From assembly GCF_027594425.1 (NCBI RefSeq), contig NZ_CP115159.1, positions 1,539,001-1,603,000 on the forward strand: a stretch of 64,000 nt of DNA. Direction: 5' to 3'. This document shows positions 10,659 through 18,928 of the stretch, in pieces; the stretch's first letter is position 1, and every line of letters starts with the position of its first letter. The notes under the pieces were generated by a model that was not told the DNA's origin, did no database searches, and was given only the letters and a program-made list of their open reading frames with translations. A program made the position numbers and the translations under genes. Source of the stretch: Zunongwangia sp. HGR-M22 (lineage in GTDB: Bacteria > Bacteroidota > Bacteroidia > Flavobacteriales > Flavobacteriaceae).

Positions 10659-11222
10659 ATGATTACGACGGCGCTAAAAATTTTATTAGTAGAGGATTAT
10701 GAGGTTGATGCAGAGTTAATTACGATGCAGATTAATAAAATTGTTGAAAATCCTGAAATTGAGGTAGTAGATAATGTAGAAGATTGTAAGAATAAGCTTC
10801 ATAATTTTGTTCCAGATGTAATACTATCAGATTATAATCTACCTACTTGTACCGGGCTAGATATCCTTAAGTTAACTAAGAATTTTGATGATAGTCTTCC
10901 TTTTATATTTGTGACAGGAACTATCGACGATGATGAGCTTGCCGCAAATACTATTCTCGCTGGAGCTTCAGGCTTCATATTAAAGAAAAATATGAAGAAC
11001 TTAAGTGAAAAATTGAAACCACTGCTTAAAAAAGTAGTCTTCAATATGCTGGAGCAGGAAGAGTTACGAGAGAAAATTAGAAGAAATAAAATAGCAGTAA
11101 ATCAAATCTATCAATACTTAGATGAGATTAATGCTGAAAATGACGAGCAACGTCTTAATATTAGTAAGATTAGAGAAAATATAGATAATATCACTTTAGA
11201 TAATGATGTTAGAAACGCTTAG
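10659..11222 (+). CDS. Stand-alone response regulator (receiver domain) with C-terminal helical tail
   Basis: 187 residues with a receiver domain at about 7-128: acidic pair VEDYE near residues 11-14, phospho-acceptor Asp58 in VILSDYNLP, the conserved Thr in FVTGT and Lys in GFILKKN. The rest is a charged helical tail with no DNA-binding motif, so output is probably by protein contact, as for the small receivers often encoded beside phytochromes. It begins 55 bp after the phytochrome stop and its last 20 bp overlap the heme oxygenase gene, pointing to translational coupling. Likely phospho-acceptor for one or both upstream kinases; which one cannot be told from sequence. Confidence 0.9.
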   Translation: MITTALKILLVEDYEVDAELITMQINKIVENPEIEVVDNVEDCKNKLHNFVPDVILSDYNLPTCTGLDILKLTKNFDDSLPFIFVTGTIDDDELAANTILAGASGFILKKNMKNLSEKLKPLLKKVVFNMLEQEELREKIRRNKIAVNQIYQYLDEINAENDEQRLNISKIRENIDNITLDNDVRNA

Positions 11223-11775
11223 AAAAGAAACATCAGATTTACATAAGGAGATTGAAAGCGATAACGCTGCGAGTCTAATTATGGATCATGCCATTACCCT
11301 AGAAGAATATAGGACGCTACTGCTTCAAAATTTCTTAGCATATCGTATTGTTGAAGATGAAATAAAACAGTTTTACCCTAATTTTTCTACTGATAAAAGT
11401 GAGCGATTGGCTATAGATTTAAAGATGCTTGGTGTAGAGTTTGAAACTGCTTTGAGCTATTTTAAAAACGATTTTTATTGTAGGGATAAGATTGAAGCTC
11501 TGGGAGCTTCTTATGTTCTAGAAGGTTCGGCAATGGGCGGTATGCTCATTGCAAAAGAACTTCAGCATTGCGAGCATTTAAAAGATATTTCTCAGCATCA
11601 TTTTTTTAATGGGGACAGAAAAAATGTGGAAGGCTGGAAACAATTTATGAAAGAAGTCAGCTCGAAAGAATTTACAGAAGAAGAAATTCAAATAGCTACG
11701 GCAAAGGCTCAGGAAACCTTCCGTTTTTTTGGAAAAGTTTTTAATTACAATCCGTTAAACCAGTACAATTTTTAG
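11203..11775 (+). CDS. bphO: Biliverdin-producing heme oxygenase
   Basis: 190-residue all-helical heme oxygenase. It cleaves heme to biliverdin, CO and iron, giving the chromophore that the phytochrome binds. His14 in SDLHKEIE is the expected proximal heme ligand and the glycine-rich YVLEGSAMGG (about residues 105-114) fits the distal helix. Two adjacent ATG codons (11203 and 11206) are possible starts, both within the end of the receiver gene; the 20-bp overlap argues for co-translation. No iron-uptake genes are adjacent, so a role in light sensing is more likely than iron scavenging. Confidence 0.92.
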   Translation: MMLETLRKETSDLHKEIESDNAASLIMDHAITLEEYRTLLLQNFLAYRIVEDEIKQFYPNFSTDKSERLAIDLKMLGVEFETALSYFKNDFYCRDKIEALGASYVLEGSAMGGMLIAKELQHCEHLKDISQHHFFNGDRKNVEGWKQFMKEVSSKEFTEEEIQIATAKAQETFRFFGKVFNYNPLNQYNF

Positions 11776-11787
11776 TTGATATTATTT

Positions 11788-12360
11788 TCAACAATTAAAT
11801 TTAGAAAGTTCAATAACTTCACCACTATCCATTTGGTTTAGTTTTTCGTTGCCTATGCGAACTCGAACTAAACGGAGCGTAGGAAAGCCAACCACTGCGG
11901 TCATCTTTTTTACCTGCCGGAATTTTCCTTCCGTTAGGGTTATCGAAACCCAACTTGTTGGACCGTGTCTTTCATCTCTAATTTTCTTCGCACGCTCAGG
12001 AAAAACAGGACGCTTTTCTAATTTGAAAGCTTTACAAGGGAGTGTCTCATACTTTGTACCATTTATACTTATTTCTACACCATGCTGTAATAATTCAACC
12101 GCTTTTTCAGTAATATCTCCATCAACCTGTACATAGTATTCTTTTTCTACACCACCACCGGTAATTCTAGCGCTTTCTTTACCATCGGTAGTAAGAAACA
12201 ACAAACCTTCAGAATCCTGATCTAATCTTCCTACTGCCATCGTTTCTTCCGGAAAATCGCCAAGTTCACCCAGCAACTTTTTCTTTTTTCTAGGTTTTTC
12301 GTTGGTGATAAACTGACTGAGATAGCCGTAAGGTTTGTAGATTTTAAAATACCGGTGCAT
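11788..12360 (-). CDS. rluE: 23S rRNA pseudouridine synthase, RluE/RsuA type
   Basis: 190-residue RsuA/RluB/E/F-family enzyme that isomerises a uridine in rRNA. The catalytic aspartate is Asp47 in VGRLDQDSEGLLFLT; the opening YFKIYKPYGYLSQF and the later KEYYVQV and EGKFRQVKKM motifs fit the RluE branch, which acts on 23S rRNA. The N-terminal S4 domain found in RsuA and RluB is absent, as expected for RluE. Convergent with the heme oxygenase gene, 12 bp away. Assignment to RluE rather than a sister family is from the short length and N-terminal sequence. Confidence 0.88.
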   Translation of the reverse strand: MHRYFKIYKPYGYLSQFITNEKPRKKKKLLGELGDFPEETMAVGRLDQDSEGLLFLTTDGKESARITGGGVEKEYYVQVDGDITEKAVELLQHGVEISINGTKYETLPCKAFKLEKRPVFPERAKKIRDERHGPTSWVSITLTEGKFRQVKKMTAVVGFPTLRLVRVRIGNEKLNQMDSGEVIELSKFNC

Positions 12361-12422
12361 AAAAAATATTTTCTGAGACGAAAATAGACAATCTTGCTTA
12401 GAAAATTTAAAAGAGTAAAAGC

Positions 12423-12911
12423 TTACTCAGTTTTGTTGAGGTACTTTTTTGAGCGCTCATTAAAATCAGCTTGCTCTATATTCTTTTCAAGAATGGCTAG
12501 GTGATCGAAAATCGCTTTGCTATGATTCATTATTTCTTTTACAGCTTTATCACCAGCATCCCAATGTCGCTGCATTTCGGGCAATTTAAGTCGCGCCTTT
12601 TTTGAAAGCCGAAGTAAGTGTTTCCTTTTATCTTTAGGATCTTTAACTGAATTGATATATCCTTTTTTCTTCATTTTATCAACCAGCTGCACTATTGCAG
12701 GGTGGGAGAGGTGTAGTTTTTCGGCAATTTCCATAACGGTTAATCGCTCATGTTTTTCTAACAGAAGAAAAATCATATGCCAATTTGGTTCAATTTCAAG
12801 ACCATTATCACGATAAAACTGGCGTGTTGAATATAAAAAGGAATCGCTAAGTCGTTTCAATCTGCCAGTTAAACCTGCATAACCCATTTCCACTAAAAAA
12901 TCGTCATCCAT
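12423..12911 (-). CDS. MarR-family transcriptional regulator
   Basis: 162-residue winged-helix regulator: MEIAEKLHLSHPAIVQLVDKMKKKG is the DNA-recognition helix and wing region, followed by a basic KDPKDKRKHLLRLS wing typical of MarR. A dyad GTAAGCACTTAC lies 29 bp upstream of the start at 12911, and two more copies of the same dyad precede the acetyltransferase-like gene, so it very likely represses both itself and that gene (inference). The ligand is unknown. Confidence 0.9.
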   Translation of the reverse strand: MDDDFLVEMGYAGLTGRLKRLSDSFLYSTRQFYRDNGLEIEPNWHMIFLLLEKHERLTVMEIAEKLHLSHPAIVQLVDKMKKKGYINSVKDPKDKRKHLLRLSKKARLKLPEMQRHWDAGDKAVKEIMNHSKAIFDHLAILEKNIEQADFNERSKKYLNKTE

Positions 12912-12939
12912 ATAGTTAAATTAAAAACTAGCAGTAAAA

Positions 12940-12951
12940 GTAAGCACTTAC
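12940..12951. promoter_or_regulatory. MarR-type operator 1 (GTAAGnnCTTAC)
   Basis: Perfect dyad GTAAG-CA-CTTAC immediately upstream of the marR-like gene on the minus strand. It is the reverse complement of the core of operator 2, so the two are the same site in opposite orientation. Confidence 0.7.
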
Positions 12952-12999
12952 ACAGGTTTATTAAAGAAAATAGATAGTCCCATTAAAATTTATTTAATT

Positions 13000-13551
13000 C
13001 TATAAAAAATAGAATGGTTTTGTTGAACTGTTTTTATCATCCTTAAGAATTACAAAATCTTTTTTAGATCCTTCAAGATGTAAAAGACCAATAGGATAAT
13101 ATTTGTAAAGACTCAGCAAATCTTTCTCAGGTTGATTTTCATTCTCAGTATCAATAGTTACAATTAAACGCTGTAAATTGAACTTCTCGAATACTCTTTC
13201 TACAGAAGATATTATACTATTTTCACTTTCCTCTTTACTCAGGTTAACATGTTCAAACAAAGTAAATTTAATCTTAGCTTCTCTACCTTGGGTAATATTT
13301 GTTACACTTACAAAGCCAATGGTTTCTTCTTTACGAGACCAAAGCAAATGATAATTTTGTGTTTTTTTCTGCTCCAGGTTAAGCTCTGCGCTTAAAAAGG
13401 TTAATAATTTACCTACGTATGGTTCTGCTTGTTCATTATTTTGAGCAATATGAGATGTTTTAGGTAGAAACATAGATGCAATGTTGTTTAAATCCATTGC
13501 ATTGAGTTCTTTAATATCTAGTGCTAAGTTGTTTTTTCTTTCTAAGATCAT
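13000..13551 (-). CDS. Putative GNAT-type acetyltransferase
   Basis: 183 residues with no strong motif. The order of predicted elements (IKELNAMDLNNIASMF, then YHLLWSRKEETIGFVSVTNI, then FNLQRLIVTIDTENE and a short C-terminal strand) resembles the strand-helix-strand pattern of GNAT acetyltransferases, but the acetyl-CoA P-loop (Q/RxxGxG/A) is not evident. Two copies of the dyad operator lie 65-110 bp upstream, so it is the probable regulatory target of the adjacent MarR protein. It could equally be a GNAT-fold protein that has lost activity. Function unassigned. Confidence 0.6.
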   Translation of the reverse strand: MILERKNNLALDIKELNAMDLNNIASMFLPKTSHIAQNNEQAEPYVGKLLTFLSAELNLEQKKTQNYHLLWSRKEETIGFVSVTNITQGREAKIKFTLFEHVNLSKEESENSIISSVERVFEKFNLQRLIVTIDTENENQPEKDLLSLYKYYPIGLLHLEGSKKDFVILKDDKNSSTKPFYFL

Positions 13552-13613
13552 AACTCATCTGTTTAAAAATTGTCTGTCAAATTTCTGGGTAAAATTTACT
13601 TTAATTAAATAAA

Positions 13614-13629
13614 GCGTAAGTGCTTACGC
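13614..13629. promoter_or_regulatory. MarR-type operator 2
   Basis: Extended dyad GCGTAAG-TG-CTTACGC upstream of the acetyltransferase-like gene. Its core (13616-13627) is the reverse complement of operator 1, and it lies 34 bp from operator 3, about three helical turns. Confidence 0.72.
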
Positions 13630-13649
13630 AAAATTAGTTAAAAATATAC

Positions 13650-13661
13650 GTAAGAGCTTAC
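13650..13661. promoter_or_regulatory. MarR-type operator 3
   Basis: Dyad GTAAG-AG-CTTAC, same arms as operators 1 and 2 with a different central dinucleotide. Paired with operator 2 upstream of the minus-strand acetyltransferase-like gene. Confidence 0.68.
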
Positions 13662-14070
13662 ATTGTTATTTCGATTTAACTATTATTTAATATTCGAGCT
13701 TATATTGACATTGTGATAATTAATAGGTGATGTTTCATCTTAATTTTGATGATACCTTAAAATATTGTTATTATCTAAATTTTGAGAATCTTGTGAATTA
13801 AGGGAAATGGGGCTGGTTTCTTGATTAATAATAGCTATCGAAATTTTTTGATCAAAATTCTTCAACTCAGATCCGAGATCTAAAAACAGCTCATTTGAAG
13901 TCTTCAGACTTTTAATTACTAGCAGGATGATAAGGAATCTAATTTTGACATCCTCGTGAGAAAATCTTTTAAATTTCAAGTAAGCCTAAGATCATTTGAT
14001 TTCAATTTCCACTCAAAAATTTTAATAATGTTTTAGCATGAGCGCTAAATTCATTTTTCAACTAAATGCG
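13662..14070. other. Intergenic region between the acetyltransferase-like gene and tetR
   Basis: About 400 bp. The only open frame of note is a 79-codon minus-strand frame (13740-13979) rich in Leu, Ile, Asn and Ser, with no motif, no start context and no partner; it is treated as chance. The right end leads into the tetR promoter. Nothing else was recognised. Confidence 0.45.
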
Positions 14071-14078
14071 TATTTTTG
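14071..14078 (+). promoter_or_regulatory. -7 promoter element of the tetR-efflux operon
   Basis: TATTTTTG matches TAnnTTTG exactly, 36 bp before the tetR ATG at 14114. The operator dyad begins on its last two bases, an arrangement suited to repression. Confidence 0.6.
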
Positions 14079-14092
14079 TCTAAAATTAGACA
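14077..14092. promoter_or_regulatory. TetR-type operator overlapping the promoter
   Basis: Perfect 16-bp dyad TGTCTAA-AA-TTAGACA covering the end of the -7 box and the expected transcription start. Binding of the TetR protein here would block its own gene and the efflux genes that follow. Confidence 0.65.
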
Positions 14093-14113
14093 TATTTTAA
14101 TTTTTTGTCGAAA

Positions 14114-14707
14114 ATGGAATCCAAAGAAGACTTTGTAAAAAAACAGATTATAGACGCTTCTAAAACGGTATTTAAAAAATACGGTTTTAAAAAAGCCACG
14201 ATGGATCATATTGCCAAAGCTTCCGGTAAAGGCAGAAGTACTTTATATTATTATTTTAAAAATAAAAATGAGGTTTTTGAGGCTTTTGTGAAAAATGAAT
14301 ATGAAAGCAGAATTCTAGAAACTTCAACTGAGATTTCTCATGAATTTACCATCAAAGAAAATCTTTCTAAATACAGAAAGATTAAGCTTGAACATCTTAT
14401 CAAACTTTCAGAGACTTACCAATATCTATTAAGCGATTTAAAAGAAAACACCAGTTTTTTGTTTCAGTTATTATATGAAATTCGGGCAGAAGAAGTTTCA
14501 ATTATCGAGAACTGCCTCACGTGGGCTATCGAAAAAGAAGAAATTACTTCGGTACCTAAGGCCGATTTAAATTTTTTAGCCCTAGCTATTGTGACGGCAA
14601 CCGATAGTCTTGAAAAAGAAATTTTCTTATATCAACGCTATTCAAACGATATGTTCGATCGTTTAGATTGGATTAATCAACTTATTATAAAAGGACTTCA
14701 ACACTAA
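14114..14707 (+). CDS. TetR/AcrR-family repressor of the efflux operon
   Basis: 197 residues from the ATG at 14114; a TTG nine bases earlier is in frame but adds nothing conserved. The N-terminal helix-turn-helix ATMDHIAKASGKGRSTLYYY is characteristic of TetR regulators (residues about 27-50), followed by a divergent helical ligand domain. It is the first gene of a run with the adaptor, pump and channel, 21 bp before the adaptor. The dyad overlapping its promoter is the likely binding site, giving autoregulated, inducible efflux. The inducer is unknown. Confidence 0.92.
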   Translation: MESKEDFVKKQIIDASKTVFKKYGFKKATMDHIAKASGKGRSTLYYYFKNKNEVFEAFVKNEYESRILETSTEISHEFTIKENLSKYRKIKLEHLIKLSETYQYLLSDLKENTSFLFQLLYEIRAEEVSIIENCLTWAIEKEEITSVPKADLNFLALAIVTATDSLEKEIFLYQRYSNDMFDRLDWINQLIIKGLQH

Positions 14708-14728
14708 TACTTTTTAAACCTTAAAACT

Positions 14729-15775
14729 ATGCGCACTATTCGTTTCACTTTGCTAGTCTTTAGCATTTTTCTGGCCATAAGCTGTGGTGAAGAAAAAAAA
14801 TCGACTCCTATTCAACCTATCGAGGTAAAAACGATGACGATTGGTAACCCAAGTTCAGCTCAACAAAATCAGGACATTGGTTTTACCGGTAAAATTATAG
14901 CCAATAAAAAAATAAATGTAAGCTTTCAAATAGGTGGAACTATTGAATATTTAAAAGCCGATATGGGCGATTTTGTTCAGAAAGGTGAATTATTAGCCGA
15001 AGTTGATGCCACCGCTTATAAAGAAAAATACCAGGCAAAAAAAGCTCAGGCAGAATTAGCTAAAGAGAACTACGAGCGTATTAACGAAGTGTATTTAAAA
15101 GGAAGTATTGCTGAAATTAAAATGATTGAAGCGCGCTCTAAATACCAACAGGCAAAAGCTGCAGCAAATGCCGTATACCAAAACGTAAAGCATAGTAAAT
15201 TATACGCACCTACCAGCGGATATATTGGTGCTAAAATTATGGAAGCCGGAGATTTAGCAAGCCCCGGGCGTCCGGTTTTTCAGTTATTAGATATCAACAA
15301 GGTTAAAGCTGCCATTCCTATTCCGGATGAAGAAGTGAATCAGCTAAAAAATGGCGATAGCGCTAAAGTAAAAATCAATGCTTTAGATAATGAAATAGTT
15401 CATGGACAGGTTTCTGAAATTTCTATTCAGTCTAACCAACAAAATCCGGTTTACATAGCACAAATCACAATCAATAACCCCGATCGAAAAATAAAACCCG
15501 GTATGTCTTGCGCTGCTATGCTCGATTTCGATAAAAATGAAACCTCAAAAAACACGTCAATTGTGTTACCGGTTGAAGTAGTTTCGGTAACCGAAAATGG
15601 CGAAAATTTTGTGTATATCGTACAAAATGGCAAAGCAAAACGACAAATGGTTACTACCGGAAAATTGTACAATAACGGTATTGCAATTACCTCAGGATTA
15701 CAAAATAACGATCAAGTAATTACTTCCGGCTATCATAAATTAACCGACAATACTCCCATAAAAATAGCTAAATAA
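14729..15775 (+). CDS. RND efflux periplasmic adaptor (membrane fusion protein), lipoprotein
   Basis: 348 residues. A lipoprotein signal ends at Cys19 (LAISCGEE), anchoring the protein in the inner membrane. The lipoyl half-motifs (VSFQIGGTIEYLKADMGDFVQKGELLAEVD and, after the helical hairpin at about 95-150, SKLYAPTSGYIGAKIMEAGDLASPG) and the following beta-barrel are typical of HlyD/AcrA-type adaptors. It links the pump to the outer-membrane channel encoded two genes on. The pump gene starts 21 bp after its stop. Confidence 0.93.
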   Translation: MRTIRFTLLVFSIFLAISCGEEKKSTPIQPIEVKTMTIGNPSSAQQNQDIGFTGKIIANKKINVSFQIGGTIEYLKADMGDFVQKGELLAEVDATAYKEKYQAKKAQAELAKENYERINEVYLKGSIAEIKMIEARSKYQQAKAAANAVYQNVKHSKLYAPTSGYIGAKIMEAGDLASPGRPVFQLLDINKVKAAIPIPDEEVNQLKNGDSAKVKINALDNEIVHGQVSEISIQSNQQNPVYIAQITINNPDRKIKPGMSCAAMLDFDKNETSKNTSIVLPVEVVSVTENGENFVYIVQNGKAKRQMVTTGKLYNNGIAITSGLQNNDQVITSGYHKLTDNTPIKIAK

Positions 15776-15796
15776 GCTAAAAAGTTCGTGTAGATT

Positions 15797-18700
15797 ATGA
15801 AAAAAGATAACAGCTCTATTATAGAATGGGCTATGAAAAACAAATCGTTTCCGCTTGCGGTTGCCGCACTTTTGGTAATTATCGGGCTTATTGGTTTGTT
15901 TAATATGCCACGTAACGAATTTCCGGATTTTACCATTCGCCAAGGATTATTAATTGGGTATTATCCGGGAGCCAATTCTGAAGAAGTAGAACAACAATTG
16001 ACAACTAAAGTTGAAGAATACCTGTTTAGTTTTAACGAAGTTGATAAAACCAAAACCTACTCCTATTCCCAAGACGGGAAAATGTATATGTACGTTGAAG
16101 TTGCTAACCGAGTAGATGAAGATGCTACCGAGCAGTTTTGGAATAAACTTAAAAATGGTTTACTCGTTTTTCAGCAACAAAAATTACCCAAAGGCGTTCG
16201 CGGAATTATAGTGAATAGCGAGTTTGGAAATACCGCGGCTATGATTTTAGCGGTGCAATCTCAAAACCGACCCTATAAAGATTTACAACGCCACGTAGAA
16301 GATATTGAAGACAATCTTCGCCAGCTAGAAAAGGTAGCAAAAATAAGTCACGATGGTGGATTAACCGAACAAATCGCTGTGTATGCCGATCAGAATAAAT
16401 TAGCAACCTACGGCATTAGTCCGGGAATGCTAATGCAAAGTTTACAAGATCAAGGTTCCATAAATCCGGGAGGAACTTTAGAGCAGCAAAAATTTGATCG
16501 ACCTATTCATATTGATACTTTTATTAAAGATGAAACCGATGTGGCCAACCAAATTGTACGTACCGGAGAAGACGGCAGTGTAATTCGGGTAAAAGATGTA
16601 GCTGAAGTAAAGCGAGAATATGAAGATCCGGACGCTTTTACCACTTCTAACGGAACCAAAGCGATGATTATTACCTTAGAAATGGCCAAAGGAAATAACA
16701 TCGTACAATTCGGAAAACAAATTGAAGAACGCTTAACCAGCATCGAGCAACAACTCCCACAAGATATCGAAATTCATAAAATAGCCGATCAGCCGGATGT
16801 GGTGCATAGCGCTATTGGCCATTTTATGAAAGAATTTGGTTACGCCTTGGTAGGAGTAATTTTAGTAGCGCTGTTTTTATTGCCGTTTCGTGTAGCTTCG
16901 GTTGCCGCTGCCACTATCCCGATTACCATTTCAGCAACATTAGCCGTTATGTATATGTTGGGTATGGAATTAAATACCGTAACGCTGGCGGCACTTATTA
17001 TTGTGCTGGGAATTGTGGTAGACGATCCTATTGTGATTATCGATAATCACGTAGAAAAATTAGACGAAGGCGAATCGATTTGGAAGGCAGCCTACCACAG
17101 TGCGTTACAATTATTCCCGTCTGTATTTACGGCTACCTTAGCTATTACCGCTACCTTTTTACCGCTTATCTTTTTCTTAAGCGGTACGGCGAAAGACTTT
17201 TTAAGCACGTTCCCCTTCACTATTATGATTGCGCTGTTTTTATCCTTAGCCATATCTGTGTTAATTGTGCCTTTTTTCAATACTATTTTTATTAAAAGAG
17301 GGCTTCACGACGTTAAAAAAGAGAAGAAAAAAGATAAAAAATCCATGTTAGATCGGTTACAAAACTTTTTCAATTCTTCTATACAAAAAGCAATGAAACA
17401 CGCTAAAATCACCTTAGCCGTAGGAATTGCTTCTGTAGTTTTAGGAATCATTTTATTTTCAAGCTTAACTCAAGAATTATTCCCGGTTATTGAACGAAAC
17501 CAGTTTGCAGTTGAAGTGTATTTAGCCAAAGGCAGCAATTTAGAGGAAACGGCCAAAGTGGTTAAAAAGTTTGAAAAAGAAGTTTTAAAAGATGACGAAC
17601 GCGTACTGAATTACACCAGTTTTATTGGAGAAAGTTCGCCACGTTTCCATATGGTTTACGCACCTAATTTACCGGCTAAAAATTATGCTCAAATTTTAAT
17701 CACCACAGCTTCTGAAGATGCAACCGAAGAAGTATTAAAAGATTATGATAAGCATTATGCCGATATATTTCCGAACGCCTATTTACGAATGAAACAGCTA
17801 AATATGGTAAATAAACCGGCACCTATAGAAGTTCGCCTTTTTGGAAACGATATTGAGCAATTGCGTACCTATGGCGATAGCATTATTAATTTAGCACGGC
17901 AAACCCCAGAAACCATTTGGTCGAGAACCAATTTTGGCGAAAAACAGTCTACCATTAACATCGATATTAAAAAAGATGAAGCGGCACAAGTTGGCTTAAG
18001 TAAAGAAAATATTGCCAATACGGTGGCGATGTATATGGAAGGTTTAAATGCTACCAAAGTGTACGATGAAGATTATGCCATTCAGGTAAAAATTAAAGCC
18101 GAAAATAACAAAGCACAAACCGTAGCCGATTTAAGAGAACTTTCGATACTTTCTGCAAAAACCCAAAGTATGATTCCGCTTCGGCAAGTAGCCAATGTAA
18201 AACCCGGTTGGGAAGAAGAACAAATTACCCACCGTAACGGAATGCGTTGTTTAACCGTTCGGGTAGATATTACCAAAGGTGCCGTTGCCAATGTGGTATT
18301 AGAAAAACTTAGGCCAAAAATCAAGAAACTAAATATTCCCGATACCATTCGAGTAGATTATGGTGGTGAATACGAGATGCAACAAGAAAATTTGGTTCCG
18401 ATGGGCATTTCACTTTCCATTAGTGTATTAGTCATTTTCTTGATTTTAATCTGGCATTTTAAATCGATAAAACATGCAACGTTGAGTTTTATTACGATGC
18501 CGTTAAGTATTTTAGGAGCCGCATTAGGCTTAATGCTGATGCAATACCCGTTTGGTTTTACCTCGTTCCTTGGGATTTTAGCCTTGTGCGGAATTGTAGT
18601 AAGAAACGGTATTATTTTAATAGATTTTGCTGATGAACTTCGGTACGAAGAGAATTATAGCGTTAAAGAAGCTTCAATAATGGCAGCGCAACGTAGAATG

Positions 18701-18910
18701 CGCCCCATCTTTTTAACCTCTTCAGCAGCAGCGGTAGGTGTGATTCCTATGATTATTAGTAGGTCTACTCTTTGGGGACCTTTAGGAACTGTTATCGCCT
18801 TCGGGTTAATGATTTCTATGGTACTAACGCTGTATGTTTTACCTGTTTTATATTGGATGTTCTTTAGAAACGAAGAAAAAGAAGATGAAAATAAAACCGA
18901 AGAAGCTTAA
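15797..18910 (+). CDS. RND-family efflux pump, inner-membrane subunit
   Basis: 1037 residues, the standard size of an AcrB/HAE1-type pump. The protein begins with a first membrane helix, then a periplasmic loop with FPDFTIRQGLLIGYYPGANSEEVE, the membrane segment carrying the proton-relay pair Asp-Asp in LGIVVDDPIVIIDNHVEKL, a second large periplasmic loop and a second set of membrane helices (IVVRNGIILIDFADELR). It is more divergent than the multidrug HAE1 group, so substrate cannot be named; metal-type pumps (CusA) have a different TM4 motif. Codons ending in C (ACC, GCC) look commoner here than in flanking genes, a mild hint of separate origin. Confidence 0.94.
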   Translation: MKKDNSSIIEWAMKNKSFPLAVAALLVIIGLIGLFNMPRNEFPDFTIRQGLLIGYYPGANSEEVEQQLTTKVEEYLFSFNEVDKTKTYSYSQDGKMYMYVEVANRVDEDATEQFWNKLKNGLLVFQQQKLPKGVRGIIVNSEFGNTAAMILAVQSQNRPYKDLQRHVEDIEDNLRQLEKVAKISHDGGLTEQIAVYADQNKLATYGISPGMLMQSLQDQGSINPGGTLEQQKFDRPIHIDTFIKDETDVANQIVRTGEDGSVIRVKDVAEVKREYEDPDAFTTSNGTKAMIITLEMAKGNNIVQFGKQIEERLTSIEQQLPQDIEIHKIADQPDVVHSAIGHFMKEFGYALVGVILVALFLLPFRVASVAAATIPITISATLAVMYMLGMELNTVTLAALIIVLGIVVDDPIVIIDNHVEKLDEGESIWKAAYHSALQLFPSVFTATLAITATFLPLIFFLSGTAKDFLSTFPFTIMIALFLSLAISVLIVPFFNTIFIKRGLHDVKKEKKKDKKSMLDRLQNFFNSSIQKAMKHAKITLAVGIASVVLGIILFSSLTQELFPVIERNQFAVEVYLAKGSNLEETAKVVKKFEKEVLKDDERVLNYTSFIGESSPRFHMVYAPNLPAKNYAQILITTASEDATEEVLKDYDKHYADIFPNAYLRMKQLNMVNKPAPIEVRLFGNDIEQLRTYGDSIINLARQTPETIWSRTNFGEKQSTINIDIKKDEAAQVGLSKENIANTVAMYMEGLNATKVYDEDYAIQVKIKAENNKAQTVADLRELSILSAKTQSMIPLRQVANVKPGWEEEQITHRNGMRCLTVRVDITKGAVANVVLEKLRPKIKKLNIPDTIRVDYGGEYEMQQENLVPMGISLSISVLVIFLILIWHFKSIKHATLSFITMPLSILGAALGLMLMQYPFGFTSFLGILALCGIVVRNGIILIDFADELRYEENYSVKEASIMAAQRRMRPIFLTSSAAAVGVIPMIISRSTLWGPLGTVIAFGLMISMVLTLYVLPVLYWMFFRNEEKEDENKTEEA

Positions 18911-18928
18911 TATTCAAATTGAAAAGAA

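Noticed and set aside
13740-13979. 79-codon minus-strand frame
   Set aside because: No motif, poor start context and low-complexity Asn/Ser end; lies alone between two regulated promoters.
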